From assembly GCA_013811715.1 (NCBI GenBank), contig JACCUS010000080.1, positions 1 to 5,630 on the forward strand: a DNA stretch of 5,630 nucleotides, in the 5' to 3' direction. Source of the stretch: Nocardioidaceae bacterium (GTDB taxonomy: Bacteria; Actinomycetota; Actinomycetes; Propionibacteriales; Nocardioidaceae). The position numbers and the translations under genes are program-made. Shown here piece after piece: positions 5,468 through 5,630 of the stretch (position 1 is the stretch's first letter; each line of letters starts with the position of its first letter). The notes under the pieces were generated by a model. The model did not search any database. It was not told the origin of the DNA and saw only the letters and a program-made list of their open reading frames with translations.

Positions 5468-5630
5468 GTGACCGACAACGATTCCACCACACCTGCAAGC
5501 GGCGACGCCCTCTCCAACCTGCTGCGCGAGGAGCGACACTTCGACCCGCCAGCAGATCTCGCGGCCGCGGCCAACGTCACGGCCGAGGACTACGGCGCCG
5601 CCGAACAGGACCGGCTCGGCTACTGGGCCA
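5468..5630 (+). CDS. acsA: Acetyl-CoA synthetase, N-terminal fragment cut by the window end
   Basis: Only the first 54 residues are visible. After a short polar leader they read ALSNLLREERHFDPPADLAA (14-33), then ANVTAEDYGAAEQDRLGYWA (35-54). This is the characteristic N-terminal domain of AMP-forming acetyl-CoA synthetases, which in actinobacteria often begins LSNLL.E.R.F.PP..LAA.ANVTAE.Y. The enzyme makes acetyl-CoA from acetate, ATP and CoA in the cytoplasm. The catalytic AMP-binding region lies beyond the window. The gene begins 40 bases after the symporter stop with no terminator visible between, so it is probably the third gene of the operon, trapping imported acetate. Propionyl-CoA synthetases share the N-domain and are a weaker alternative. 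Confidence 0.85.
   Translation, partial: MTDNDSTTPASGDALSNLLREERHFDPPADLAAAANVTAEDYGAAEQDRLGYWA

Overview
The window is about 5.6 kb of very GC-rich DNA. Its codons favour G or C at the third position, starts include GTG, and purine-rich ribosome binding sites precede the genes. This points to an actinomycete. The acetate-uptake genes and the style of the proteins would fit Nocardioidaceae or a related group, but that placement is an inference from memory of protein style. All supported genes lie on the + strand.

Bases 1-962 hold the 3' part of a ten-helix EamA/DMT-type transporter whose start lies before the window. Its last 15 codons are written by a 44-bp near-perfect palindrome. A GTG-started SDR-family protein follows at 992-1738. 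It keeps the Rossmann nucleotide-binding region but lacks the catalytic Tyr and Lys of the family. Bases 1739-2201 form a 463-bp gap with no convincing gene. The gap contains a hairpin just after the SDR stop and two copies of a ~51-bp direct repeat, each carrying a small hairpin. Bases 2202-3428 encode a 408-residue tandem-GNAT acetyltransferase with a short in-frame repeat expansion inside the C-terminal GNAT fold.

The last third is an acetate (or short-chain monocarboxylate) uptake and activation operon. A DUF485 small membrane protein (3482-3823) overlaps by ATGA with an ActP/MctC-type solute:cation symporter (3820-5427). Forty bases later comes the beginning of an acetyl-CoA synthetase (5468 to the window end). 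The symporter would import acetate, the synthetase would trap it as acetyl-CoA, and the DUF485 protein is the usual companion of the symporter. A GTGA-N6-TCAC dyad in the 53-bp gap ahead of this operon matches the CRP/GlxR binding consensus and may give cAMP-linked control.

I see no mobile-element gene, CRISPR array, tRNA or rRNA. Most of the window is ordinary chromosomal content. The least explained parts are the 44-bp palindrome, the catalytic-residue loss in the SDR protein, and the repeat-bearing gap.
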